Positions 11,149 through 24,200 of a DNA stretch of 64,000 nt are shown piece after piece. The stretch lies in NCBI GenBank assembly GCA_947685225.1, contig CANTUV010000024.1, positions 52,170,001-52,234,000 on the forward strand, written 5' to 3'. The stretch comes from Garcia nutans (taxonomy: Eukaryota; Streptophyta; Magnoliopsida; Malpighiales; Euphorbiaceae). Below the pieces are notes generated by a model. The model ran no database searches. It saw only the letters and a program-made list of their open reading frames with translations, and was not told the origin of the DNA. Both the position numbers and the translations under genes were made by a program. Position 1 is the stretch's first letter, and every line of letters begins with the position of its first letter.

Positions 11149-13573
11149 TGTAATATCCCAATGTTTGCCCTAGAAGTTTCAATATTATTGTTTTATTTGG
11201 AATTGAATGTGTATGTTAATTTGGAAGAGAAAAGAAAGTTATAAGAAAGTGTATATGTTGTGTATATGAAATATATATAACATATAAACAAGTCAAATGG
11301 GATGGTCAAGGGATGAAGATATTTATTTTGCTCTTTGTGAATTTACTAAATAGGGTAATAAGTGAAAGAGAAGTAAAATTAAATAGGTGAGGGTATTTAA
11401 GTAATTTTCTTTTTGAAATACTTGGTGGAGGTTTAAAGAGTTGAGAAATTTGACTTTTCTTCATTTCTTCTTCTTCCCTTCTCCATTGTTGGCCGGCCAT
11501 CTTAAACAAGAGAGAGAGCAAGAGTGAGTTGGTGGTTAAAGCTCAAATTGAAGGAGTTTTCAAGTGATTAAGTGGAAATCCAAGAAGATTCATTATTTTG
11601 GTAAGTTCTCTCTCTTGGTTTCTTTTGATATTTGAAGTTGTGTAAAGGTTTGATTGTTAATGTTTGAAAGTAGGGTTGTGTTGATTGTTATATGTTGGAA
11701 TATGTTTAATTTAATTGATGATGATGTTGGTTTTGGTTTGAAGAGTATAAGTTAAGTTGATGTTGGTATTGAAAGAGTAAGAGTGTTGTTGGTTTTAGGG
11801 TTTTGAAGTGGTAAGTGGTGTTTAACTTGAGTTTGATTAATTATTTTCATAGATTTGCATGTTGTTGATGTTTGTTGGAGTTGTAAGCTTAGAATATGTG
11901 AAATTGGTCGAAGGCAGTAGCATTTTGGATGCCACGCCCTTGGCCCTTTGGTGCCATGGCCGTGGGGAGTTAAACAATTTGGGCAGAATTGGTTTCTACC
12001 CCACGCCCGTGGGGGGTTGGGGTGGCCATGGCCATGGGCTATATCATGTGGTGTTGAGTTGTAATGTGTGTTATAGAGGTCTAAGATGAGGTTAATAAGT
12101 GATAAATTGTATTGGAATTCATGTATTGTATCATTTTGGATTATGTTTTGGAAGGAAGTGATTTGCCCTAAATTGAGAAGTGAAGAATTCTTGAAAGAAG
12201 GAAGTTTGTAGAGTTGTATAAGTGTTGGCTTAAGGAAAGTACAAGCTACATTATTGCATACATTCATATTATGTTGAGATTAACATATATTTGATTGTAA
12301 ATGTATTGATGATGTTTATTGATATAATGTGAACATTGATGATGCATATGAATAATGCTATGTTGTGTATAATGTGGAATGTATGTGGAAGATTCTAAAT
12401 CTATAAATAATTTAAATTGTTATGTATATGTACCAATGATGATTATTATTAATGGATGTTCTATGTAGTTGATTGTGAATATTTAAATGAGAAATGGAGA
12501 TACAAAGAGATGATGAAAGATATGATGACATGATGAATTGTATTGATATGATGAGGAGTCATGATTGTTGGCTATGATGATGTGAATGAGTTATAATTGA
12601 GGCATGGTTGCCTATTTTGAATATGAGAATGAAATTAAGATATTAATGAAAAGATTTTGTGTCTAATATGTTGATTCAATTTTCAGAGTTCTGAGTTTGG
12701 CGGCATGCCTATGAAATGATAAATGTGAAATGTTAAATGTGAAATATGATTTATAGTAACAGTCTTGCCGGGTTGAGGATCTCCTCGAAATTAATCGGGT
12801 TGAGGTCCAAGAGACTGGGTCTGTTACAATTGTGTTGGTAACAGTCTTGCCGGGTTGAGGATCTCCTTGAGTTTAACCAAGTAGAGGTCCAATAGACTGG
12901 GTCTGTTACCCTATCCATGGATAGAGATATATATATATATATATATATCGCCTACGGGCTTAATGATTGTGATTATAGACCAAAGCAGTAACTCTGAACT
13001 TTGAATAACATATTAGTTTCTTTTGGGCCCATATGTGTCAATGTAAATTATGAATGATGAAATGTAGTCTTAGGTGCAATATGAAAATATCATTTTGTGA
13101 ATATTATATGAATTGTTAAAATGTATGACATTGTCATTGCGTAGAGGCATATCATTATTGTAGTTTGTACCACTAAGCTATAGGCTTAGCGCGATTATGA
13201 TTTATCGCGCAGGTAACAGGGAAGAACCAGCTAGTCCCTCTAGGCCGAGTGGAGGCTAGATCTTGAGGTGTATCTAGTGAAGCTTAAAGATTGAAGAAAA
13301 ACTGCCAAACATGTATATATTTTATGTTTTTGTAAAACTTGAGTTTTTAATGTATAATTATTTGTAAATATTTGTTACATTTTCCGCTGCATTTAAATAA
13401 ACATTTTATCTTTTGTATTTTATAATTTCTTTTAAATGATTTAAATTTGTCCATGTTTTTTATAAAGGAATGAGTCAATTGTTGATTATATCGTGGCATT
13501 TCTATATTCAGTATACGTATATTATGATCGTATCAGCATGCTGTGTACGTATACGGGATATAGGGGTGTTACA
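11149..13573 (+). repeat. 3' LTR of B, complete
   Basis: It is 2425 bp, TGTAATATCC to GGTGTTACA. It differs from the 5' LTR at scattered bases and in the length of an AT run (12926-12948 here, shorter near 5643). Short ORFs on both strands (for example 11752-12267 minus, 11859-12089 plus) are not credible genes. Internal parts: GC-rich palindromic block near 11930-12040, duplicated 66-bp module near 12757-12908, and double hairpin 13172-13221. Confidence 0.95.
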
Positions 13574-13626
13574 TCACCGGCAACTGCAGCTGCGGCGGCT
13601 GCGAAACTGGAGCCTGCCTCAATAAC
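13574..13626 (-). pseudogene. 53-bp gag relic of element A
   Basis: On the minus strand this reads LLRQAPV followed by a Gln/Pro-rich stretch, matching the gag N-terminal region of E (32110-32170) and C (16700-16760). It has the same orientation as A and lies exactly between the end of B and the start of C. It is the right-hand flank of A left by the insertion of B, and it ends where C inserted. Confidence 0.75.
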
Positions 13627-16375
13627 TGTAATATCCCAAAGTGTGCCCTAGAAGTTTTGATATAATTGTTGTTTTATTTGAATTAAATGTATATGTGTAA
13701 TTGGAAAGAAAAAGAATTAAGAGAGAGTTTATATGTTGTATATATGGAAATATATATAACATATATACAAGTCAAAATGGATGGTCAAAGGAAGAAGATA
13801 TTTAATTTGTTATTTGTGAAATTACTAAAAAGGAAAGTAAGGGAAAGGGAGCTAAAATAAATAGAAGAGGGTATTTAAGTAATTTCTTATTTGGAATACT
13901 TGGTGGAGGTTTAAAGAGATGAGAAATTTGACTTTGTCTCTTACACTTTGTCATTTTCTTTTCTTTTCTCTTTGTGTTGGCCGAACATCAAGGAAGCAAG
14001 AGAGCAAGTGAGGGTTTTTTAATTTTAAGAGCTAATTGAAGGAAGAATCAAGTGATTGAGTTGGAAAATTTTGAAGTTTCATCAACTTTGGTAAGTTCTC
14101 CCTTAATTTCCCTTGTTTTATTTGAGTTGTGATTATGTTTGAAAGTGTTGAAATTGAATTAAAGATAAGAAGTTAGGTTGGTGTTGGTGATGGAAGAGTA
14201 AGAGTTGTGTTTAGTGAAGTTGAAAGCATAGAATACATGAGTTTGGTACTTCAACCACTGAACTCCTTTTGAAATTTTTCTGTTTTACAATTAGTAAATG
14301 CTGTGACTTGTATGATTTTTAATTAAATATAGAAAAAAGTTCTTGAAGTAAATTTTTGATATGTTGTGCCTATATGAGTCTAGAATGACTGAAAAATATG
14401 TTGATTTGATTTTGGAATGGTTGTGATTTTGGAAAGATTATTTTTATAAGACCTGTTCCAACAGGTACCTTGACTAAGACAGCTATCTTTTGGGATTTTT
14501 AATAAAATGTAGAAAAATAATATCCAATTCAATTTTGGATATGTTGTTTCTTAGTGAGTCTAGTATTTTAGAAAAATAATTTGGAACCACTTTGATTGAA
14601 TTTAATTTACGGAATTCACAAAGTTCAGAACTGCTGCCAGGATGCAGGGCAATTGGAGCAGTCTGGTTGGGTGAACTATTTGACCAAGATTTTGTGTTCA
14701 GTTTGATCTGAAATTTTAAAGGAATGAATTTAAGATGTAAAACTAAATTCTGTAAAAAAGTTAGAGATTTTAGTCAAGTATATTATGTTATACAATTTTT
14801 CAAAATAAGGATTAAGTTGAGTCCAAAACCAGAATTTACTATTCATATGGTCATTTTGCTAATATTCCTTTTGGATTAGGTTGTGAAGAGGTTGAATTGC
14901 CCTAACCTAAGTGTTGAGGATTCTTGGAAGAGTAAGTGTATAGATTGGTGTGAGTTGGTTTTAAGGTAAGTACAAACTACATTATTGCATACATTCATAT
15001 GATGTTGAGACTTAACATACATTTGATTGTAAATGTGTTAAGAAATCTAATTCATTGTTAATGCATATTAATAATGTATGTTTGGCATAATGTGAATGTT
15101 GTGATGAGCATGTAAAATGTGTGTTAATGCCATTGGTTATATACACTTGAGTGATGAATTGATTAATGTGATTTGAGATATAATGAGATGTAAAACCAAT
15201 GTGTTTGGTTATAATGATGTAAATAAGATGGTTGAAGCATATTTGCCTATATGATGATAAAATGAAATATGGAATATGAAATGTGAAAGATATGATGATT
15301 GTGTGCCTAATATGTTAATTCAATTTTTAGTGTTCTGGGTTTGGCGGCATGCCTATGAATCACTGGATAGGTGAAAAGACCGGGTCATAAGCCGATTCCA
15401 GTTGAAAAATGTGAAATGTTAAATGTGAAATATGATGTTTTTGGGGTGAAAAGGTTGGGTCGTAAGCCTCAAAAATAGTAACAGTCTAGCCGGGTTGAGG
15501 ATTTCCTCGGTTCTAACCGGGTTGAGGTCCAAGAGACTGGGTTTGTTACGCTATCCATGGATAGAGATATATATATATTGCCTATGGGCTTGATGATTGT
15601 GATTAGGGACCAAAGCAGTAACTCTGAACTTTGAATAACATATTAGTGTATTTTGGGCCCATGCTTGTCTTTGTTTTCAATGTGAATCATTAATGTTTTG
15701 ATTAATTATTAAATAATGTAAGATTGTGAAATATAATATTCTTTTGAATTGTTTATGAAACTTGATTGTGTGACATTGGCATTACATTGAGGCATAATAT
15801 TATGGTTGTTTGTACCACTAAGCTGTTGGCTTAGCGCGATTGTGGTTTATCGCGCAGGTGACAGGGTGGAACTGGAGAGGTCCTCTAGGCCGAGTAGAGT
15901 TTAGATTCTGAAGTGTGAATAGTGGGCTTAAAGATCAAAGACTGACTGCCAAACATGTATAAACTTTATATTTTGTAAAACTTGAGTTTTGATGTATATG
16001 AATTTGTAAATATTGTTACTTTCCGCTGCATAGTGAACAAATATTTTATCTAATGTGTTTCATAATAAACCTTTACTTTATTTTATACTAGAAGTGTAAA
16101 TCCTTTTTGCAGGTTGTAGTTGAGGTTATAAGGGGGATTTATTGGGAGTGTACTGAGAATGATTTTGTTTGCATTGGTTTGTGTAAAAATGTTTTCAAAA
16201 ATCAGAAAAAAAAACCAGTTTTGTCGACACTTGGGACTCAATTTCTAGGCGAAACTATGGCAAAATTTCTGTAAAAATCAGAACCAAAATTTGACTAAGT
16301 AAAATTGGTAGCAACATTAGGATAGTGTGGCACCTCTACTCAGCTTACACACGCAGGTCGGGAAGGGGTGTTAAA
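13627..16375 (+). repeat. 5' LTR of element C, chimeric
   Basis: It begins TGTAATATCC and follows the LTR of B as far as about 16060, with divergence. From about 16065 to the end it instead matches, in reverse, the outer ~310 bp of the 58812 LTR family (shared words such as TTGTCGACACTTGGGAC and GGTAGCAACATTAGG). The last bases are GGGGTGTTAAA rather than GGTGTTACA. The PBS follows at 16381. The LTR thus joins the 5' part of one family to the U5-side end of another. It carries the double hairpin at 15813-15862. No gene is present. Confidence 0.85.
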
Positions 16376-16380
16376 ATTTT

Positions 16381-16398
16381 TGGTATCAGAGCCAAGGT
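16381..16398 (+). other. Primer-binding site of C
   Basis: TGGTATCAGAGCCAAGG follows the LTR by about 5 nt and is the canonical plant chromovirus initiator-Met tRNA site. Confidence 0.92.
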
Positions 16399-16542
16399 TT
16401 GAGATTCTCAACCTAGGTGAATTGTAAGAAAAAGAATATTTTGATTTTAAAAGTTGGTTTTTGAATAAAATACATGTCTTGGTATGGTAGTCTTTGATCT
16501 TTAATGAGGAATATTCTGCTGTGTTTGCAGATATAGGTAGTA

Positions 16543-19088
16543 ATGGAGTCCCATTCACGTCAGACTGTAGAAGGAAGTGCTGAGAGTGTAGCTCCACGAG
16601 AGAGTAGAGATGGAGCTAGAGTTGAGAGGGTTAGTGAGGCACCTGTTTCTGTGCCAGAGAGATCAGTTGCAGAGGAGGTTTCGCCGGGTTGGCTAGGGCA
16701 TGTGATAGAACTATTGAGGCCAGCTCCAGTGCAGCCCCCACCACCACAGCCTGAGGTGCCGGTAAGACATTATGATAAGTTGAGAAAATATGGGGCTGAA
16801 GATTTCTTGGGCACTACCGATCCTGCAGTGGCTGAGCAGTGGTTGGATAAAGTGCAGAGAATATTCATCCAGTTGCAAGCTACTTCAGATGAAAAATTTG
16901 ACTATGCCAGGTCCCTCCTACAGAAAGATGCCTATGACTGGTGGAAGATGGTTCCTCATGCCATGGATGATCCACCTACATTATCTTATGGTGATTTTCT
17001 GAGGGAGCTCGAGCAGAAATATACTCTGAGGGAGTATAAAGATATTAAGAAGATGGAATTCCTAAATTTGAGGCAAGACAACCGGACGGTAACAGAGTAT
17101 GAGATTGAGTATATCCGGTTGAGTCGATATGCCGGGGGAATTATTTTCGATGAAATAGACCGGTGCCGAAGATTTGAGAAGGGATTGAGGCCCTCTATCA
17201 TGTGCATTGTGGCTGGTTCCCGGTACCAGGATTTTTCTCAACTTGTTGCAGCAGCTAGAAGTGTTGAGAGAGCACATGGCATTGCAACAGCTGCAACTGA
17301 GCAAGAGACCAGGGTAAGGAGACCCCAGTTTGTGGCAGGGTCTTCAGCTATGAAGAGGGGTCGAGGAGGTTTTGTTCTGAGAACTAGTAGAAGCCAGAGA
17401 CAGTCGGGTAGATCAGTTCAGTATCAGAGGCAGAGGCCTAGACCGATAGTTTCTGTAGCTAGTGCCCCGACTCCAGTGATTCAGAGGTCTACTCCACCTG
17501 TATGTGAGCATTGTGGTAAGACCCATGGGGGTGCTTGTTGGAAGATTGGTGGATCAGCTGGGTGTTTTAGATGTGGGTCACCAGCTCATTTTTTTAGAGA
17601 TTGTCCTGAGATGCAGAAGTATAGGCAGGCTGATACTGCAGCTTCTCGACCTAGTGTCAGCAGAGGTGGTCGAGGAAGCAGAGGTTTCAGTAGAGGTGGT
17701 AGACCTGCGTTTAGTCAGAGAGGACGATCTTCATCCAGGGGCAGCAGGCCAGATGAGGCCGGATCTTCTCAGAGAGTATATGTGATGCAGAGGCAGCCGG
17801 ATGCTTCAGCAGTTATAGCGGGTACATTTTCTTTATTTGGCATTTCAGTACTTGCTTTGATTGATCCAGGATCTACTCATTCATACATAAGTGCATGTAT
17901 CTTGCCTGTGTCTGAATTGCATTCAGAGTCCTTAGGATTTGATGTCTTAGTGACCAATCCTTTAGGACATAGTGTTGTGGTGAGTAAGGTGCATCGTGAT
18001 AGTGCTGTTGTGGTGCAAAGTGAGGAGTTTCTTGGTGATTTAATTGAAATGCCTTTTAAAGAATATGATTTGATCTTAGGCATGGATTGGTTGTCTAAGC
18101 ATGGAGCTGTGGTGGATTGTCAAAAGAAATGTGTTACTTTGAGAACTGGTGATGGTAGAAGTATATTAGTATCTAGTGAGCAGAGACAACTTGCATCCTT
18201 GTTGGTTTCAGTTGTTTCAGCCAGAAAGTTGATTAGAAAAGGGTGTGATGCTTATCTTGCTCATGTTTTGGATACCAGAGTAATGGGTTCTCAACTTGAT
18301 AGTATACCCACAGTTGCTGAGTTTTCAGATGTATTTCCAGAGGAGTTGCCAGGGTTACCCCCTGAGAGAGAGGTTGAGTTTGGTATCGATTTGTTGCCTG
18401 GTACCACTCCCATCTCTATCACTCCTTATCGAATGGCACCTGCTGAATTGAGAGAGTTGAAGGTGCAGTTGCAGGAGTTGTTGGATAAAGGGTTTATTCG
18501 CCCTAGTGTTTCTCCGTGGGGAGCTCCTATGTTGTTTGTGAAGAAAAAGGATGGTACTTTGAGATTGTGCATCGATTATAGGCAATTGAACAAAGTAACT
18601 ATCAAGAATAAGTATCCTTTGCCCCGAATTGCTAATCTCTTTGATCAGTTGAAGGGAGCAGCGGTGTTTTCCAAAATTGATTTGAGATCAGGGTAATGCC
18701 TTTTGGATTGACGAATGCACCTGCAGCTTTTATGGATTTGATGAATAGGGTGTTTAGGCCCTATCTGGATCAATTTGTGGTGGTTTTCATCGATGATATT
18801 TTGGTGTATTCACGTAATGAGGAAGAACATGACAAGCATCTGCGAATTGTGTTACAGATCTTGAGAGAGAAGCAGTTGTATGCTAAGCTGTCAAAGTGTG
18901 AGTTTTGGCTAGACCAAGTAACTTTTCTCGGTCATATAGTTTCAGCAGATGGTATAAGAGTCGATCCAAGTAAAGTTGAAGCTATTTTGAATTGGAGTCC
19001 ACCAAAGTCAGTGACTGAAGTTAGAAGTTTTTTGGGTTTGGCAGGCTATTATCGAAGGTTTGTGAAAGGTTTTTCTTTGATAGCTACT
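16543..19088 (+). pseudogene. Chromovirus C gag-protease-RT, truncated
   Basis: The first 717 codons are open: gag, CCHC knuckle (CFRCGSPAHFFRDC, about residue 340), protease DPGSTHSYIS (about 442), and RT up to KIDLRSG. Then 79 bp present in B (8602-8680) are missing between GGGTA and ATGCC, which shifts the frame; the rest of RT, including FIDDILVYSRN, continues from 18696 in another frame. The sequence stops at 19088 inside the post-RT segment (FSLIAT) and is joined directly to the gag-only element (i). RNase H, integrase and 3' LTR are absent. The absence of stops in 717 codons suggests C is younger than A, B and E. Confidence 0.92.
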
Positions 19089-19351
19089 AAGTAAGCATAC
19101 ACAACTCAATGTCATAGAGCAATTCCCTTACCTAGTAAAGTCATTCGAGTCATGATGCCTAAATATATTAATTTATGAACATCAAGCTAGATTCCTCATT
19201 GGTTTAGCACCAAAATGAACAAAGACCAACAAAATTTTGATGAAAATAATTTATTGAAAGCAACTTTAAGTTTGAAAGCACAATAGTTTCAAAATATTAA
19301 AGAAAGCAACATTCAAGTTGGAGTCGAAGATGCTTCATTTATTTAGACATC

Positions 19352-20134
19352 TCAAGGGCAAGGATCAAGGATCATTGCTTCATCATCCATAGTTAGTCCA
19401 AGCTTTCTTAGTAGCATATCATCTTTAGCAGCTTCTCTATTCATATCATGACAAGGTGACAAGATAAAACTCTTCATGACGGTTGTAAGTGATGATACAC
19501 TTCCAAATTTAGGCTGAGGATTATTCTTAGTGTTGGGCTTATCAGGCTCAGGCAGCTTTCCACTGTCAATCAAAACATGGATTTCATGCCTTAATCGAAC
19601 ACATTTATCTGTCTCATGCCCTTGTATTTGATGGAATTGACAGAAGACCTTGGCATCAAAATTTGGCGGTAGAGGATTATGTAGAGGCCGAGGTGCCAAT
19701 GGTTGTAGCAAATCCAGTTTCATTAGATTTTCTAACATCTTTGACAAAGGCTCCCTTAAGTTTGAAAATTTACTCTTCTTTGTAGGCTTAGTTGTTGCAT
19801 TTTTCTCAACACCTCCTTTTTCCCTTTGACTTTGACCACTAGGGTGATAGCCGCTCTTATTGCTCCACTTAGATAGCACATGGTTTGGTTGTTCTTGTAA
19901 AATAGGGATTGATCTCTCATTTTTCATTCAATCTCTATCAGTAGACATGTTCCTTGTTAATTCTGCCTTTTCCTTCTTTCTTATGTCAATGGGAGATGCC
20001 TCATTAGCATTGTTGATGATCTCTATAATTTTAATCAACTAGGTCCTCATAATTTCAACCAATTGATTTCGTAGCTCGGCCATCCTAGCTTTGACAACTT
20101 CATCGACTATGTCCCTTAGCTGGTTCTTATCCAT
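19352..20134 (-). pseudogene. Gag of non-autonomous LTR element (i)
   Basis: The frame has 261 codons starting MDKNQLRDIV. The N-terminal part is charged and probably helical. A Pro-rich PLAPRPLHNPLPPNFD stretch precedes a zinc-knuckle-like CQFHQIQGHETDKC, spaced C-x2-H-x4-H-x4-C. This resembles nucleocapsid regions of plant Tat-like gypsy elements, so the likely role is binding the element RNA and forming particles with enzymes supplied by another element. Two stops interrupt it, at about 20042 (TAG in a CAG position) and 19928-19930 (TGA); 19927-19352 is open. The start was chosen because copy (ii) shares it, at 26843. Lineage is inferred, not tested. Confidence 0.75.
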
Positions 20135-21278
20135 CCTTCCAATGAAGTGCTTGAATCAAAATCAATATTGTAGGTGGTATCATTGTATGCTCTTGAATTG
20201 CTGTACTTCAGGTCTATGAGCCAGAAAGGATCAATGATATGAGATGCAAATATATGTATGCATGTATGCACAAACAATAAACAAAACAAGGATAAATAGG
20301 ACATTCCTTATAACATCCACACATGAATGGCGAGTCTCTTTTCCTAGGTATATGGTTAACAAAATACCAACATGGGGTATCTTGTTTTTGAATATTTCCC
20401 TCGAATGTTTCAACTAATAGTTATATTTTTGAAAATGAAAATCCATCCATGATAATTCCCTTTAATTAGGTTTTAATCCATTCAACCAACTAAAGTAGCT
20501 TTTATGCTATATTGGATTAAAACTAAATTAAGAGGTTTATTATGAATAGATTTCTCACTTGAAAAAGGTAACTAATGATTCATGCCAAAAACAAGCCCAT
20601 GGATAATTTATTCTTAGTATAAACTAGGCCCACGATTGATTTTTGGTATTTCATAATTGACCTAAATATTTTTGCAAGCTCTTTGTAAGAAAAGGTTGGA
20701 TAAAAACAATTTTGTTTCTAAGCCCATTGAAAAAAGATCTTAGAAAAAATGGATTTTGGGCTTAGTATTTGGGCCATGAGCAAAAGAAATTTTGATTTAT
20801 TTTTAGAAAAGTCTTATGTCCAAAGACCATCTTGAAAATTTTTGAAAATAGCTTTGGTCTTTTGGATTTTAAAGAAAAATTTATTTTGAGCTTACAATAT
20901 ACTTATTTCATATTATAAAAGATCAAACCAAATAAGCCATGATTTAAGCCAAGATAAATTAACCATAGTCAAACAACATGCATTTGGGGTAAAACCTAAG
21001 GAAAGTAACTAGGCCAATTACATGAGCTTTAGTCTTTTGGTAAAAAGGCTAAGGTTCCCATAGCAAGTATATACCAAATGGTATGAGGCTATGAGTGGTT
21101 ATGCCATGCTCGATCTCCATACCTTGAGTGAAAGTATGGTATCTCTTACATAACACAACACGGTTAACACGGGCATCCTAACTCACGCACACAATGCAAT
21201 ATAATATGATGCAATGTATAATATCATTATAAGAAATAACAGAACAATATAAAGACCAATGGAATCAACTTCTCTTAT

Positions 21279-21295
21279 CCCCAGTGGAGTTGCCA
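21279..21295 (-). other. Primer-binding site of gag-only element (i)
   Basis: On the minus strand TGGCAACTCCACTGGGG lies 1 nt from the LTR end. It starts with TGG as expected for a tRNA CCA end and differs from the chromovirus site. Copy (iii) has TGGTGACTCCACTGGGA at 31605-31589. The tRNA (possibly Arg) is unverified. Confidence 0.7.
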
Positions 21296-21296
21296 C

Positions 21297-24200
21297 TGTG
21301 AGCGGGGATTTTTGCTCCCACCCCCGGTGGAATGGTTCTTGCGACTTCCGCACTGTCTAGGCTCGGGGCCTTAGAGAACACGGACCTAAGTCCAGAGAAA
21401 ATGGAGTCTCCACCCGGACGAGTCGGGAAAAAGAAAGGGGTGGATGACTCAATTCCTAAGGAATCCCCAACTCCCTAATGGGTTCGGAAAGTTAGGTACA
21501 TGTGGGGAAGGTGAGAAATGGCCTAGCACCCCCACAATGCCCGGTTCATTGGAACCGGCCTCCTTTACAGGTCTTAATATTATAAAATTATTAAATATAA
21601 CAACATTATCCATATTACACATAATAATTAAAAAAAAGCATCAATATATTAAAATCAAAGTAAGGTCCAAGCAAAACAAATAAATGGACACCCATCCGAA
21701 GATGGAAACATGTCCTTACATCACATGCCTAAATAGGACACCCATCGAAAGGTAGAAACATGTCCTTTACATAGGTTCTAAGATAGAAAAGCAAATTAAA
21801 CTACATGATAATTAACTAATGAGGTACCCACCAAGTGGAAACATACCTCTTACAACATTTGGAAATCTAAATAAATTGATAAAAGTAAATAATCATTCAT
21901 CATAAATAAATCATTCATCAAAGATATTAAATATCAATAAAAAGTAAATATCCATCCATGATAAATTAAATAAACTAAGAATTGAACTTAAATAAATTAA
22001 AGCATATAAAATAAATCAAAGCATAATCAAATATAGAATTGAATAAGGCAAATAAAAACCTAAATTATAGCTACTGTTTCCATTTAGGGTTCTTTATTTC
22101 ATATGTTTAGTGTAACACCCCCACATCCAGCACATGCACACTACAAACACCACAATGTAATATACATGAACTGAACATAGGGATGCTACGGTTTTCTTTA
22201 ACATTCAAATCATTTTAAAAGATACCATAACCTTTCTCATTATACATTATAGAAAGTAAGTAGTTAACCTATAATATAAAACAAAATAAATATATACATT
22301 TACTTAATACGCAGCGGAATTTATAAAATATTTACATATATGAAAACATTTAAATCCATATTTACAAATCTACAAATATACATATAGATACATTATAAAC
22401 AATACTTTACGAAATATAAAGAAGTTATACATGATTGGCAGCTCTTCTCTGATCTTTAAGTCCCAAAATAGATTCTTTAATGTCTACTCTCACTCGGTCT
22501 CGAAGAGCTCTCGGGTTCAACTCTATCACCTGCGCGATCAACACTATCGCGCTAAGCCAACGACTTAGTAATACAAAGCATTCTATCAATATGCTTTAAT
22601 GCAATGCAATGCCATACATGTTCTTAATAAAGACAACAACATAGATGAAAAGCTAACATCACACCTTTGCATTTCACAAATCATAATCATATAAACATAT
22701 CACATTTCAATATCCTTCCATTTACCTTATTAGTCAATCATTTTCCCAATCATGACTCACATTAAACAAAGACAAGCATGGGCCCAAAACACACTAATAT
22801 GTCATTCAATTTTCAGAGTTAATGCTTTGGTTTTGTTATCACATGTATCAATATCATAAACCCAACTAGGCTTCAAGGATTAAATTCAACCAAGCTTCAA
22901 GTGGAACAAAGCATGCTAAGTATCAACCCAACTTGGCTTCAAGAACCAACCCAACCTAGCTTCAAGGGATGTAACATCTCAATTAGGCTTCAAGGATTCA
23001 ATCCAACCTAACTTCAAGAGATTGTTACTATTATTAGGCATGCCACCAACAACAAACTCTGAAAATGGAATAACACATTAGCCACACAATTCATTTATTA
23101 TTTAATTATCATTTCCATTCTCAATTCTCATCATCATCTAGGCAAACATGCCTTATTTCTTTCAATTGAATCATCATAGCCAATCACAATGGCTTCCCAT
23201 TTCATTTCACAATATAACACTTCATTAATCAAGTACACATAACCAAATCCATTAAACATCATCACATAGGCATACATGCCTCAATTATCTCAATTTACAT
23301 TATGCAATTTCATCTTTCAAATACATAATCATATCTTTCACATACATTTGTTTGGATCATTATTGTTTTAAATGTGTTTAAAGTGTTCATGTTTAGGTTT
23401 AGGTACAAAAATACCTTTGAAGAATCAAAACAATGCAAAAATAACAAAGGATAGAAACATTAACTAACACACTTGAGGGACACGGCCAAGCTTGTGGCAG
23501 TGTCTCTCAACCACAATTTGACAGTAGCCAACACGGGCAAGGGACACGGCCGTGTCTCTTCTAAAATCAATCCAACACGGCTAAATTTCCTTGACTTGGC
23601 CATGTCTCTCATGAATTGGCCGTGTCTCTCCATGCTTTTGAAACCCTAACATGTTCAATTCTCCTTTGGTTGCACTCAAACTCATCATACACAATATAGC
23701 ATGGTTCAAATGAATGTAATCAATTTTCTAAACACAAATTCTACATGTTTATCACAATATTCACCTTATTAAAACACATCAACAAAACATTTGATTAATT
23801 AACACATTTACAACTAAATGTGTGTCAAATTTCAAAATCATATGAATTTAAGTATTTTGTACTTACCTCAATACCAATTCTCACAACTCTAAACTCTTCC
23901 CTTTTCCAAGATTCTTCACTTCCCAAACTAGGGCAATTCACCTTCCTTCAAAATCAAAATTGATGAATTTCACAATTCTCCAATTTAATCCTTTGATTCT
24001 TCCTTCAATTTGAGCTTAGAACTTCAAACACCTCTTTTGCTCTCTTGTTTTCTTTTGTCTTTGGAAGAGCCGTCCACTACAATGAAAAAGAAGAGAAAAA
24101 TGATGAAGAAACAAAGTCAACTTCTCCTTAAATCTCCACCAAGTGATTTTAAAATTACAATTACCAAAACACCCTTTAACCAAATGTTTTGATTTCCTTA

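Larger units (their letters stand above)
4208..13573 (+). mobile_element. Chromovirus B, near-complete Ty3/gypsy element (Del/Tekay-like)
   Basis: The order is 5' LTR (left end missing), primer-binding site, gag-protease-RT-RNase H-integrase-chromodomain-like tail, polypurine tract, complete 3' LTR. The domain order and the tRNA-iMet-type primer site identify Ty3/gypsy; the C-terminal KVLWKNH...EATWE segment and long LTRs suggest Del/Tekay chromoviruses. It sits inside element A: A gag sequence flanks both sides (up to 4207, and 13574-13626). About 330 bp of the 5' LTR and roughly 600 bp of A gag are absent at the left junction, which one deletion can explain. The target duplication is lost. 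Confidence 0.92.

Noticed and set aside
11752..12267. Antisense ORF of 171 codons in the B 3' LTR, with partly similar frame at 47768-48268 in a solo LTR
   Set aside because: No recognisable domain, low-complexity composition, and the resemblance follows from LTR homology. The 5' LTR of B does not keep it open.
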